The position numbers and the translations under genes were made by a program. Positions 44,401-55,514 of a DNA stretch of 64,000 bases are shown piece by piece. How positions within the stretch are numbered: position 1 is the stretch's first letter; every line of letters starts with the position of its first letter. Source of the DNA: Ureaplasma canigenitalium ATCC 51252 (lineage in GTDB: Bacteria; Bacillota_I; Bacilli_A; Mycoplasmatales; Mycoplasmoidaceae); contig NZ_JONZ01000004.1 of NCBI RefSeq assembly GCF_000712165.1, forward strand, positions 124,001-188,000, given 5' to 3'. The notes under the pieces are model-generated. The model saw only the letters and a list, made by a program, of their open reading frames with translations. It was not told where the DNA came from and did not search any database.

Positions 44401-47400
44401 CATCAATGTTTTTAAGAGCATTGAAGTCAGTTGGGAAGTTATTAGAGTTTACGGCATCAATTCTATTAATGTAGTCATTAACCATTTGATCTGTAAGGTT
44501 GTGACGATTTTTAATATCGTGATTAATCTTACTCTTAGCATTAGCTTTCTTAGTATCAATAATTTGAGTCTTAAGATTATCTTCATTAAATCCATCAGTT
44601 GATGTTGGATAAGTCTTATTAAGACGACCCATCAGACCGTGATTCGTACCGAAGTTAGATGTAATGGTATTTTTGTATTTTTCTACCTTATTGTGTCAGT
44701 CATTTGGAAGGGCTCTATCAAGTTCTGCTTTATTATGTGCTTTATTGAAAGTGTGCAGAATTGAGTTTTTCGCTTCAGTACCATTTTGGTACGGAAGACG
44801 CTCAACAGCTTGTTTCTTTTGGTCAAGATAAGTCTTGAACTCATTGATTTCGTTTAATTTTTCTGTTAGTTTGTTTAAGTTATCAGTCTTTGAAGAACCG
44901 TTGATTCCCTCAACTTCATTCTTTAGAGTGTTCTTACTACTTGTTGAATCAGCATTATTCTGAGGATACTGAATTGTATCAACAACTGCCTTGATCTCTT
45001 CTTTACGGTTTTGAACTTCAGCATTATCTTTGACAGTGTTGATTTCCTGTTCATTTTGTTTAGCATTAATTTCAGTTTTGAAATTATTTTTTTGATCCGT
45101 TGAAAGATGACTTAAAGTACCAACATATTTAGAAGCAGCTTCTTTCATATTTTGAAGAATAGCTTCTTTTTTAATTTGTTCAATAGTTGAAGCATCACTA
45201 GCACTATTAATTCTACTGATAAAGTTTTCTAGTTCATTAATACCGTTACCTTTTTTAAGGTCGCTTAATGATTTAAGGAACTCAATAGCAGTTGTTTTGT
45301 CATTACCAAAACTAATCTTTGATCTAAGTTGAATTGCTTTATCTTTGTTAGTCACTGTCTTAAGTTCATTCTTAAGATTACTTAGTATCTCGCTACTCTT
45401 ATTTGGATTTTTTTCATATTGAGCAATTAGATTCTTAGTTGTTTCATATTCCTTTTTAAACTCTTCAATTTGAGTTTGAACATACATTAGACTTTGTTGG
45501 TCAGTTGAAGTACCAACTTTATTGACGTTGTTAAGAATATTTTTCATTTCGCTTCGGTTAGATTCTTCACCGAAACTATTTAGAAGATTTTGAACTTCAA
45601 TAAGCTTGGTCTTGTATTCATTAATATGATTTCTGACAGCTGTAATTTCTTCAACTGTTGATGCTTTTTCAATTTCAGCTGTTCAATATGACTTGTTGTT
45701 TTCAGTCACACCTGGAATTGAATTTAGAAGATCCTTGGATCCTTTCGCAAGTCGTTGGAAGTTTTGAGCTTCAGTTTTTACTGTGTCAATAGTAGAACGA
45801 TTAACCGCTTTATAAATTCGGTCTTTGAATTTAATCTTTGCTGCCTTTGTAATGTCGTTACTTGCTTTAACGACAGTTAGATAATCAATTAGTGCGTGGT
45901 ATTTACCAGCGGTTGTGGTATTAAATTCTCTTTGCTTTTCAACACTACTTGAGCTTCGTAGTTCATTCATTAAGTTTTCATATGTCTTAAAGTGAGTTTG
46001 ATCAACAAGTTTAATGTCAGTATCAGTTACATTACTATCTTCGGTTAGTAGAGTTTTGTGTGAATCTATTCAACCATGAAGGTTACCATTTCCAGTTTTG
46101 AATGTTGTATATAAAGAACTTCACTGATCAAACTTAGTTTTAATAGTAGCTGCATCATTTCCTGTTTTTGCTGTCTTTAATTCATCAAGGAACGTCTTAA
46201 AGACAAGGACGTCTTCACGCATATGGTGTTGTTTAATTCCGTTATAAACAGCTAGCTTGTTTGTAATTTCTTTTGTTAAGTCTGTGTAAGAAGCTTCGTT
46301 TGATGTTGTTGTTACTATGTTATTTAGTTCGTTAGTTAATTCAGTTTTTAGATTATTAATTGAAGTGTTCGCATTTGTTAAATCATTTGAACCATTTTTA
46401 CTTGAATCAATTTCACTTTGATTAATTTGTACAAGCTTATTAACTTCGGTTAGTAAAGTATTGTACTTGTTAATTTCACTAATCAATGTATCAAGATTGT
46501 TTCAATCAGTTAATGAAAGTTTTTCCTTAAATTTAGTTTTAATAGCATTGTCAGCTAAAGCATTAATTAAAGTATTAACTGCTTCTAGCTTAGTTTTTGT
46601 TGGATTAAGGATGTTATTTTCAATGTTGTTGATTGTATTTTGAGTTCCATCAAAACTACTTCAATTTTCCTTAATCTTGTTCTTACGGTTTGTGACTTCA
46701 GCTTGAAGGTTAGTTTCTGATGGATAAGGAAGATTGTTTTCAACAAATCGGTCAAAATTCTTCTTTCAAGCTTCGTTTACAACATTATTAATGTTTGCTA
46801 ATGCATCAAAGTTATTTGGGAAACCGTTATTGTTTTGATTATTAATTTGTTGTTCAAAAACTGTTATATCTTGAGTCGTCAAATTACCTTTATTTTTAAT
46901 AGTGGTCTTGATAGTGTTTTTTGCTTGAACTTTTTTAGTTTCAAGAATTTGATATTTAAGATCATTTTCAGTATGACCATCTGTTGAAGATGGGTAAGTC
47001 TTATTTAAACGAGCATTAAGTGGGTGAGCTGTACCGAAGTGTTCCTTAATTGCATTCTTATATTGTTCAACTTTATTATGTCAGTAAGCTGGAAGATAAG
47101 TATCAAGTTGGTCTTTAGTATATGCTTTATTAAATGATGTAAGGATTCCGGTTTTTGCTTCATTTCCGTTAGGATATGGAAGATTTTGAACTGCATTTTT
47201 CTTTTCGATTAGGTAGTTCTTGAAATCGTTGATTTCATTTAGTTTTCGGTCTAGTTGACTTAAGGTATCGACCTTGCTTGAACCGTTAATGCTTTGAATA
47301 GCAGTATTTAAAGCATTCTTACTATTTTGTGTGTCGTGATTGTTGCTGTGGTAAGGAAGGTTGTTGACAACACCTTTTAATTCTTCTTTTTTATTTTGAA

Positions 47401-47476
47401 CATCAGCAGCATCTTTAACGGTATTAATACCAGCTTCATCTGTTTTAGTGTTAATTTGATTGTTGAAATCAGTTTT
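41450..47476 (-). pseudogene. C-terminal part of the giant repeat surface protein, downstream of an ochre codon
   Basis: About 2,008 codons in the same frame as 47477-51724, open to TAA 41450-41452 when TGA is Trp, with no other TAA or TAG that I could find. It contains the long repeats: homologous blocks include YHALIDYL (about 45,897) and YHAVIDYL (about 43,511), AQNFxRL, LLNSF/I, LPYP, HNKVEKYKN, LNKTYPTSTDG, FKTGxGxLH and DVLVFKTFLD. Tracts such as LSHLSTDQKNNFKTEI look like GA/FIVAR-type three-helix modules. The C-terminal about 200 residues differ (DRYAINVDNFDS, end LPTQFFWD). If the ochre codon is real this part is untranslated or needs read-through. Confidence 0.75.
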
Positions 47477-50400
47477 TTAGGTTGGCGAAAGATGAGTTAA
47501 TTGATCAACATAAGAAAATGCTGCTTCCTTTTTGTCTTGAAGGATGGCTTCATTCTTAAATTGGTTAATCATTTCGCTTGTATTCGCATTATTAATTTTA
47601 AGAATGAATCCACCAAGGTGAAGGTCATTTTCACCTTGTTTTAGATGAGTTAGAGTCTTGATTGAAGCGACCGCAGCAGCTTTTTCCTTCGCGAAATTAA
47701 TCTTAGTTCGAAGACTAACTGCAGCTTCCTTGTTTGTAACCGTATTTAGTTCACGTTTCAAGTTCTCGATGATACCATCGTTCTTGTTATCATCAGCTTC
47801 GTATTGGTCAAGTTGTTTTTTTGTTTCTTCGTATTGACGTTTATATTCTTCAATAACATTCTTAGCATTAGTGATGTCGTTGACACTCGCAGCATTATTG
47901 ATTAAAGTTTTCATTTCAGTTCGGTTACTATCTTCTCCGAAACTATTAAGAATCGCTTTAGCTTCACTTGCGATTCGATTAAATTGTTTTGCCTCGTTTT
48001 TAACAGTATCAATGTCGCGACGGTGTGTTGCTTTTAGAATTCGTTTTTTAAATTCATTCTTAACTGCATCAGTTAGGTGTTGAGTGTCGTTTTGTGGAAG
48101 TTTTAGATAGTCAATTAGAGCATGGTGAATGTAACCCCGGTCGTTTAGATTTTTGATTACATCGGGATCTGCTGTGTTCTTTATGAGACGAATCATTTCT
48201 TCGTATGTTTTGAAAGTTTGATTATCAACAATGTGGTTAACATCAGAAGCATTATGGTTGTTGTTTGAAAGGTATGTCTTATTTTTCTTAATGTAAAGAC
48301 CAATATCCTTACCAGCAGCGGGGCTTCATCACTTATCAAGTTCTTTTTTGAATTCATTTGACTTTGTCAAAATACTGTCTATTTCAGATAAACCATTATT
48401 GTCATTTACTTTTGACTTAACTTCATTAATGAAGTTTTTCATCACACTGATTGCTTTATTACCGAAACGGTCTTTAAGTGTAGTATAAGCACTTATTGTT
48501 TTATCAACCAAATTCTTAGTTGAATCAAGTTGTTGATTGTTTTCTATACTATCAATCTTTTTATAAAGTTCTTCTTTTAAGCTGTTAATTGCTTGATTTA
48601 AGGATTTTTGATCATCGATTGTATTTTCGTGTTCTTGATCCACATTATCATTGATATTTGAAATTATGTTAACTTTTTCAATGATTTCTTTTAACTTAGA
48701 AATATCTGCAAAGACTTGATTTAATTTTGTTTCACTATCAGCGCTATTAAGTTGGTTAATTAATCTTTGTTTAGTTAAGTTAAACTTACCATCAATTGAA
48801 TTAATTTGGTTTTTAACTTCAGTTACCTTGTTCTTTAATTGACCTATTTTGCTATCGAATTGATCTGCACTATTCATATTAGTTAAACTATTTATTTCGC
48901 TAGCAAGAGTAGAAATAGCAGGAGCGGTAGCTCCACCAGGATAACCAATGCTATTTAATTTTTTAATTAAAGCATTTTTCTTATCCTTTAAACGAGCTTG
49001 TTTAACAATTTCTAGAATCTTGGTATTGTTATCTGTTGATGAACTATTGATTTGGTTATTAAAGTGATTCTTTTCGTCTTGAGAAAGGTTTGAAAGACCA
49101 TTAACACTTTGAACACCGTTTGCTTTATCACTCTTTTTCTTTTCGTCTATTAGCTTATTGAGTGTGTCAAATTTTTCCTTATTGTTTGATGTAGAAGTAA
49201 AACCAGTTTCATCAAGTTTGTTGTTTAGTTCTTTATGGTGAATGTCACTAACTTTTTTTATTTCAGATTTTGCTTTTTCAATTTCAACAGTTAACGAAGG
49301 AAGAAGATCTTCGATTTCTTTTGCTTTCTTACGTTTATCCTCTTCACTTAGTTGACTATTATTTTTAACATCATCTAATTGCTTAATTAATTCTTTAACA
49401 GCAGGAGCATTTTCTTGTTTTGGATAAGGAAGGTTAAGAACCTTACTCTTCGCAATTTCGATAATGTCCCCGCTTTCATTAGCAACTTTTGTTCTAGCTT
49501 GTTTTCTAATTTCATCTAGTTTTTTGTTTGCATCAGGCTCATTAACATTAATATTTTTAACCTTATTGATTAGGTCGTTTTTGGTAGTTTCATCATTAAT
49601 CTTCTTAATGACATCAAGAGTTTTGATTTTGTTATCAATAACCCCAAGTTCGTTTAGGTTATTTGCATTATTAACATCATTGTTAAGGTGATTTTGTAAA
49701 TCAGAATCAAGACCGCTGTTTGTGATTTTAGTCTTTTCGTCTTCTTTTTTCTTGTTGAAGATGTTTAACGCATCTTCCTTAAGAATCTTTAAGTTCGATT
49801 CAGTTAAATCGTTAGTATCAAGTTTCTTCTTTAGTTCATCAAACTGGTTATCACCTTCAAGTTTGTTAATAGCATCATTTGTTTCTTTTTTTAAGTTGTT
49901 TAAATATTCATCAACCTTGTTAATGATGTTTAAGTATTCGTCGTCTGATGTTGAAAGACTATTCGCATTGTCCTTGTTATCGGATTTAATTTGGTTACTA
50001 TCTTCAAGTTTGTTTAAAGCATCTAAAGTCTTGTCTTTCAGATTATTATGTTTGTTTACATAATCATTAATGTTGCTAATGATTTGGTTAATTTCTTCTT
50101 GAGTTCTAGCATTATCAAGTTGTTCCTTAAATTGGTCGTGAACCTTAGGATCTTTAACCTTATCAAGAGTGTCAGATGAAGCTTCTTTATCCTTTTTAAT
50201 GATTTCTTTTGCAGCCTTAATGATTAAATCAAGTTCGGTTGCTCTAACATTGTCTTTATTAAGAAGCTTAGTTAATTTATCTTTTAGTTCACCGTCATTT
50301 AATTGGTTAATTGCTTTTTTAGCTTCTTCTTTTAATTTACTGATGGTGTTCTTACGGTTAAAGTCGTGTTCGATTGGTTTCAATGCTTCAATCGATTCAG

Positions 50401-51724
50401 CATTTTCAATTTGTTTTAGAAGATCATTGATTTCATCAGGAGATAAATTAGAGTTATTAACTCTAGATTTAAGGAGATTCTTGATTGCACGAAGAAGGTT
50501 TTCATCTCCGTGTTGACCGTTAGCATCTCCTTTACGAATTTGTTCATAAGCATCATCAACAATTTTCCTTAATTCGTCATTTGTTGAAGCGTTTTTTAAT
50601 TTTTCTTTTAACTCATTTTTCTTTTCATCATCAAAAATATGATCGATTAGGATTTCGATCTCTTTTTTATTGATATTTGGGGTGTCAGTTTTAGATTTTT
50701 GATCAAATTCTTCAATGATTTTTTCATCATTGATTTGATCATTAATTTTTGATAAATCAGTTAACTTATCAGCATTATTAAGTTGACTAATTAGTTTATT
50801 CTTAGTCTCGTTATTATTAAGTGAGTTAATAAGATTATTAATCTTTTGTTTTTCATCATCAAATAATTGATTAGCATCTTTGGTGATATTTTTTAAAGTA
50901 TCGTAATCCTTCGCAAGAATGAAACGTTCTTCCAGCTTTCTCTTGTCATTGCTATTGATGTCTAACCTAGCAATCGCTTCATATGCTTCTTGCTTAGCTA
51001 GTTCATTCATTAGGTTTTTAACGTCATCGATGTTATTAACATCAAAGTCGTATTGACGACGGAATGAATTTTTCTTTGAAGGGTCTTTGATTTTTTCAAT
51101 AAGGGAGAGAACAACGGGTTGTAGTTTTAAAAGAGCATCGGTTTTTTCTTTTACATTTAAACGGTCTTTAAAAGTTTTTGACTTACCTAATTCATCTCTT
51201 AATTTCGACTTTAATGTAGTACTCTTCAGTTGATTTATAAGTTGATTAATGACTTTTTCTTCTTCAAAAGATTTTGCTTTAATGTCAGAAAGAAGAAGGT
51301 TTAGTTCATGCTGGTTTTCATCATTAAACTCATTATGTTTTTGGTCGTTAATAAAATCAAGTGCTTCTTTTCTTAATTCATCGTCAATGATGATATTAGT
51401 AATAGTTTTTAATTCATCAAAAAGGTGTTTGTAGTTTTGCTGTTTAGCCTTTAATTCTTTCTCCCTATCCTTTTCGGGTTGAAGATTTGAACCATCATCA
51501 TTGTTTTCAGGTTCATCCGGAACTACCTTTTCCTTGCTCTCATCAGTACTTAAGTTAGGATTTGGTAAAGGCTTAAAAGGTTCAACATTGTTCTTTTCTT
51601 TTGGTTTAAGATAAACGATGGCAAGAGCGATGGCAGCGGTTACTAGCGAACCACCAGCAAGTCCAAAACCTAGGGCAATTTTTTTCTTTTGTCTTTTATT
51701 GTTATTGTTGTTATTATTTTCCAT
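47477..51724 (-). CDS. Giant membrane-anchored helical repeat surface protein, N-terminal 1,415 residues
   Basis: The start ATG 51722-51724 gives an Asn- and Lys-rich start (NNNNNNNKRQKKK) and one membrane helix (about residues 16-39), so the body should lie outside the cell, anchored by its N-terminus. After an Asp/Glu/Pro-rich linker come about 1,350 residues of almost continuous charged helix made of short repeats built on NDELR/LKDKL/INQLxSxxxxxxLxxI patterns, consistent with coiled coil and FIVAR/GA-like bundles. A TAA at 47477-47479 ends it at codon 1,416, inside the motif LTHLSPT-stop-KTDFNNQI, where the parallel repeat has LSTDQKNNF; CAA to TAA would explain it. Likely a cytoadhesion or host-interaction protein; this is inference. 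Confidence 0.8.
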
Positions 51725-51908
51725 AAATCTTTCCTAGCCTTTCACGTTAGTTTGTTAGATTTGATAATGATGGATATAGTTTGAGAAGTAAAAAAAATTA
51801 AATTTAGTTTCGAGTTAAATTTAAATTGATTTTTATATTCATTAAATTAAAAGAAAAAATATTTCCTATTAAAATAAACGCTAAATTGAGACCTATTTAA
51901 AGATTGTT

Positions 51909-52619
51909 TTAACTTAGGTAGTTAACTACTTTTTTCTTTGATCGAACAGTTATTGTGTCAGTGTCACCCTTTAATGAGTAAACGAACACTTGAAGTTCAA
52001 TAACGGCTACGATGAATGAAATAGCAAGGAAACCTAATACCGCAATACCGTATCCGATCACAGCATCGTTAATTTCAAAATACAATACACGTCTTGCTGC
52101 ATCACTTCGGTAAATTTCAAGTGTATATCATAGATATACGTCGTCTTTTCTTACATAAGGAGCATTTGAAAGATCAACGAAAGCTTGAAGTGATGGAGGT
52201 ACAAGGAAAGCGACAAGTAGAATAGTTGCTATAACAGATGCCATCAGGAATAAAACAATTCACATTAGATGGACAGGAGTATATTTTTTGAAACGAGCAC
52301 TACCAGCAATGTTTGTGAGAAATAATACTAATCAAAAGAACGACATTAGTGAAATACTAGCGATTGCTTCGTTAGTAATTTCTGATAAACTAACTGTTCC
52401 TTCACCACCGGGCACATTAATGATTGTAGGATTAGTTAAAGTGAAATGAAAAAAACCAAGTGTAATATTTTGTTCAATTCGTTGGAAGTTTGAATGAACA
52501 TCGTATGAATATTTAGGAGGAAGGACATTGATCGCGAAACATCATAGGGTAAATGCGATACATAACATCAAAAAGGTATAGTAAACATACCGGAATGATT
52601 TTGTATCTTGCAGATACAT
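51909..52619 (-). CDS. Hypothetical four-helix membrane protein
   Basis: A 236-residue protein read with TGA as Trp (LWCFAIN, FFWLVL, LMWIVL, LWYTLE). Helices at about residues 14-34, 88-106, 121-143 and 190-212, with outside loops between 1-2 and 3-4, and a basic C-terminus (VRSKKKVV). Layout and parts of the spelling (YYTFLML...FTLWCFAINVLPP; FLAISFIVAVIEL) resemble the protein at 17008-17853, suggesting a small paralogous family. Start ATG 52617-52619 has AGGAGAAA upstream. It lies between rpmA and the giant gene on the same strand. Function unknown. Confidence 0.65.
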
Positions 52620-52694
52620 ATTTCTCCTATATCTAAAAATGTAATTTAAGTTCAAAGCAAATCACCTATTTATATATTAATATAAGATTATACA

Positions 52695-52722
52695 ATAAAA
52701 AACGGAACTACCTAAGTTCCGT
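52695..52722 (-). terminator. Terminator of the rplU-prp-rpmA operon
   Basis: Stem CGGAACT (52703-52709) and AGTTCCG (52715-52721); the A run at 52695-52702 gives a T tract on minus. It is 8 bases past the rpmA stop. Confidence 0.82.
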
Positions 52723-52729
52723 CTACCTT

Positions 52730-53035
52730 TTATTTTTCTGTACTACCTTCTTTTAAGATACTCACTTTTGTTTTAGTTCCCATAAATTTACTGTATTTAA
52801 CAATTCCAGGAACTAGAGCGAAAAGTGTGTGATCCTTACCTTGTCCAACACCTACACCTGGATAAATTTTATTACCACGTTGACGATAAATAATTTGACC
52901 AGCTTTTGTGTGTTGACCGTCCCCTAGTTTCGCACCAAGGTACTTAGGATTTGAATCTCTACCGTTCTTTGATGAACCTACCCCTTTTTTAGAGGCAAAT
53001 ATTTGAAGGTCAGTTATTCACAATAATTTTTTCAT
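52730..53035 (-). CDS. rpmA: 50S ribosomal protein L27 with cleavable N-terminal extension
   Basis: L27 of 101 residues. The core begins [21 protein letters not shown] and includes [22 protein letters not shown]. It is preceded by a 13-residue extension MKKLLWITDLQIF, in the position where Firmicute L27 carries LQFFA and is cut by the protease Prp to expose the N-terminus that reaches the peptidyl-transferase centre. Here one aromatic residue of the site is Ile. TGA encodes Trp6. The prp gene directly precedes it. Confidence 0.95.
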
Positions 53036-53061
53036 AATTTTTTAAAATTCCTATTTTTGAA

Positions 53062-53337
53062 CTAACTTACAATTTTGATGTATTTTTTGTAAATTGCTTC
53101 GATTGCTTTTAGTTGAATCATTATTAAATCAAGATAAGCTTTTTCACTTTCATTGTCTTCGACGTTTATTTCAATATAACCATCGTTGACAATGATTTTG
53201 GCCTTTTCATTAAATCAATTAAGTGCTCCCATTACAATAGCAGACACTCCTGCACACACGATATCCTTACCATATTGGTTTTGGTTCGCATGACCTTTAA
53301 CGATTAATGAAGATGCTTGTCTTTTGATTTCAATCAT
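53062..53337 (-). CDS. prp: Ribosomal-processing cysteine protease Prp
   Basis: A 91-residue Prp, the cysteine protease that removes the L27 N-terminal extension. The conserved His is in VKGHANQNQ and the catalytic Cys in DIVCAGVSA, with the family spacing of about 12 residues. TGA gives Trp (LNWFNEK). It sits exactly between rplU and rpmA, the arrangement known in Firmicutes, Fusobacteria and mollicutes. It starts 2 bases after the rplU stop. Confidence 0.92.
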
Positions 53338-53339
53338 TA

Positions 53340-53639
53340 CTAACCTTTGATTGAAGCGATTACAAGTTTAGTGTAAGGTTGTCGGTGACCTTGTCTTTTT
53401 AGGTGGTGTTTTTTTGACTTAAATTTGATGATGTTGATTTTCTTTTGCTTACCTTGTTTTTCAACAGTAGCTATAACTTTAGCATTCTTTACAAAAGGCA
53501 TTCCAATTTTGTTGCCAACCATAAGGACTTCACTAAATTCAACTTGTTCTCCAACATTGTAATCAAGTTTTTCAACATAAATGACATCTTGTTCTTGTAC
53601 TTTATATTGTTTTCCACCAGTTTGGAAAATAGCAAACAT
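53340..53639 (-). CDS. rplU: 50S ribosomal protein L21
   Basis: L21 of 99 residues, normal size. Begins [25 protein letters not shown] and ends in the RNA-binding block [19 protein letters not shown]. First gene of the rplU-prp-rpmA operon, diverging from gmk. Confidence 0.97.
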   Translation of the reverse strand: MFAIFQTGGKQYKVQEQDVIYVEKLDYNVGEQVEFSEVLMVGNKIGMPFVKNAKVIATVEKQGKQKKINIIKFKSKKHHLKRQGHRQPYTKLVIASIKG

Positions 53640-53748
53640 GTATTTTTCTCCTATAAAATTTACTTAGACTCACCATTTAGGTACTCAATAAAGAGATTTA
53701 AGACCTATTTTGAGTGGTTGAAGCTGCATAAAAACACACAGCTAAATA

Positions 53749-53757
53749 ATTATAGCA
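53749..53757 (-). promoter_or_regulatory. Predicted extended -10 promoter of rplU
   Basis: On minus, TGCTATAAT (TG at 53757-53756, TATAAT at 53754-53749), an extended -10. The resulting leader would be about 100 bases, which could hold an L21-type leader structure, but I cannot confirm one. Confidence 0.45.
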
Positions 53758-53793
53758 AAAGTTAATTAAAATTATTTTTATATATAGATTTTT

Positions 53794-53799
53794 TATAAT
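53794..53799 (+). promoter_or_regulatory. Predicted -10 box of the gmk operon
   Basis: TATAAT 37 bases before the gmk ATG, in a very AT-rich region with no convincing -35. Confidence 0.4.
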
Positions 53800-53835
53800 A
53801 TTATTATTTATTTTAAAAGGTGTAGTGTGGTTTTT

Positions 53836-54417
53836 ATGGCTAAGGTAAAACGGGGAAAATTAATAGTTTTTTCAGGTCCAAGTGGTGTTGGTAAACACAC
53901 TATTTTACAACAAATTTTAAATAAAGAAGATTTGAATTTGGCATATAGTGTATCAATGACAACTCGTCCAATGCGTGATGGTGAAGTTAATGGTGTTGAT
54001 TATTATTTTGTCTCTCACAATCAGTTTGATCAAGCAATTAAGAATGGTGATTTAATTGAATGAGCAGAGTTTGTCCATAATAAATATGGAACACCTAAGA
54101 AGGAAGTTGATCGACTTCGAAATCTTGGAAAACATGTCATTCTTGAGATTGAAGTGGTTGGGGCACTACAGGTGTTAGAAGAATTCAAAGATGATGATTT
54201 GCTAAGTATCTTTCTACTCCCTCCAAGTCTTGAAGAGTTACGAAATCGCTTAAATAAGAGAAATACGGAAACGAAGGAAATCATTGAAAAAAGAATCATT
54301 AAGGCCGAGAAAGAAATTGGTGTTAAGGATAAATATATGTATAACATTATTAATGACACACCAGAAAGAGCGGCCGCTGAACTTGAAGAAATAATTAGAT
54401 ATGAAGTTAACAAATAA
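53836..54417 (+). CDS. gmk: Guanylate kinase
   Basis: GMP kinase of 193 residues. The P-loop is GPSGVGKHT (residues 14-22; His takes the place of the more usual Gly, Ser or Thr after GK). GMP-binding [18 protein letters not shown] follows. TGA 54061-54063 reads as Trp ([14 protein letters not shown]). Start ATG 53836 is preferred over GTG 53827. It overlaps rlmN by 17 bases and heads a five-gene operon with rlmN, PP2C, kinase and rsgA. Confidence 0.96.
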
Positions 54418-55513
54418 AGAAACGAATATAGATCAAAAATCAATTTTTGATTATCCAATTAATGAACTTGAAGAGCTCCTTGTTCAGCATGATCTAAAAA
54501 AATTTACCGCAACTCAAATTTTTGAATGATTGTATCGTAAAAGAGTTTATGATTTTGACCAAATGACTAATTTAAGCAAGTCTGGGAGAGCATTTCTTAA
54601 CGAATTCTTTGATGCGAACTTACTTAAAACGATTATTACTCAAGTGTCTAAAGATGGTACGATAAAGTTTCTTTTTGAACTTTATGATGGTGCTAAAATC
54701 GAGACTGTTTTAATGCTCTTTGAATACGGATATTCAGTCTGTGTGACAACACAAGTCGGATGTAATATGGGTTGTACTTTTTGTGCTAGTGGTATCTTAA
54801 AAAAGAAACGAAATCTAGCAACATCAGAAATTGTGCTTCAAGTTTATATGGCTCAACTTTATCTTGACCAATATGCTTTAAAAAACGAAAATGAGAATAA
54901 CACTTTTACTAATGATGTTGATAAAAGTAGAATTAGAAACATCGTTGTGATGGGAATTGGTGAACCGTTTGATAACATAGTTAATGTAAGTCGTTTTATT
55001 GACATTGTTAATCATCAAAAAGGCCTTGAAATAAGTAAAAAGAAAATTACAGTTTCAACCTGTGGGCTTGTTAACAAATTTGAAGAATGAACTAATCTGC
55101 AACCTAACGTCGGCCTTGCGATTAGTCTTCATGCCTCAAATGATGAAGTAAGAAGTCAGATTATGCCAATCAACCGAGCATTTAACATTGAGAAATTGTT
55201 AAATGCAGCTAGAATATATATTAATAAAACTAACCGACGGATTACTTTTGAATATATTATGCTTGATGGCATTAATGATCATAATGAGCATGCTTATGAA
55301 CTTGTTGAACTGCTTAAAGGGATGCTTTGTTATGTTAACCTAATTCCTTATAATCCGGTTTTTGAAAACGGGTATAAGAGATCGAAAAATATTTTAAACT
55401 TCGCTAACATTCTCCAGGAGAACGGTATCCAGACAACTACAAGATTTGAACGTGGGTCTGATATTGATGCAGCATGCGGTCAACTTAGAGCAAAAGAACA
55501 AGGAGTACTTTAA
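54401..55513 (+). CDS. rlmN: Dual-specificity rRNA/tRNA adenine-C2 methyltransferase
   Basis: A 370-residue radical SAM enzyme methylating A2503 of 23S rRNA and A37 of some tRNAs. The [4Fe-4S] motif is CNMGCTFC (Cys121, 125, 128). SAM-binding GIGEPFDN, the cysteine-containing [12 protein letters not shown], and C-terminal [12 protein letters not shown] with the methyl-accepting Cys are present. TGA codons read as Trp. The start ATG 54401 restores the family N-terminal domain ([10 protein letters not shown]) and places it inside gmk by 17 bases. The next gene starts 1 base after the stop. Confidence 0.95.
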
Positions 55514-55514
55514 A

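Noticed and set aside
49464-51434. Long open frames on the plus strand opposite the giant gene (for example 49464-49691, 49722-50063, 50169-50516)
   Set aside because: They mirror the Lys/Asp/Asn-rich codons of the minus-strand repeat protein and give Ser/Leu-rich nonsense without ribosome sites.
41450-51724. Giant gene considered as DNA tandem repeat or CRISPR
   Set aside because: Similarity is between diverged protein modules of 2.2-2.4 kb, not short identical direct repeats with spacers.
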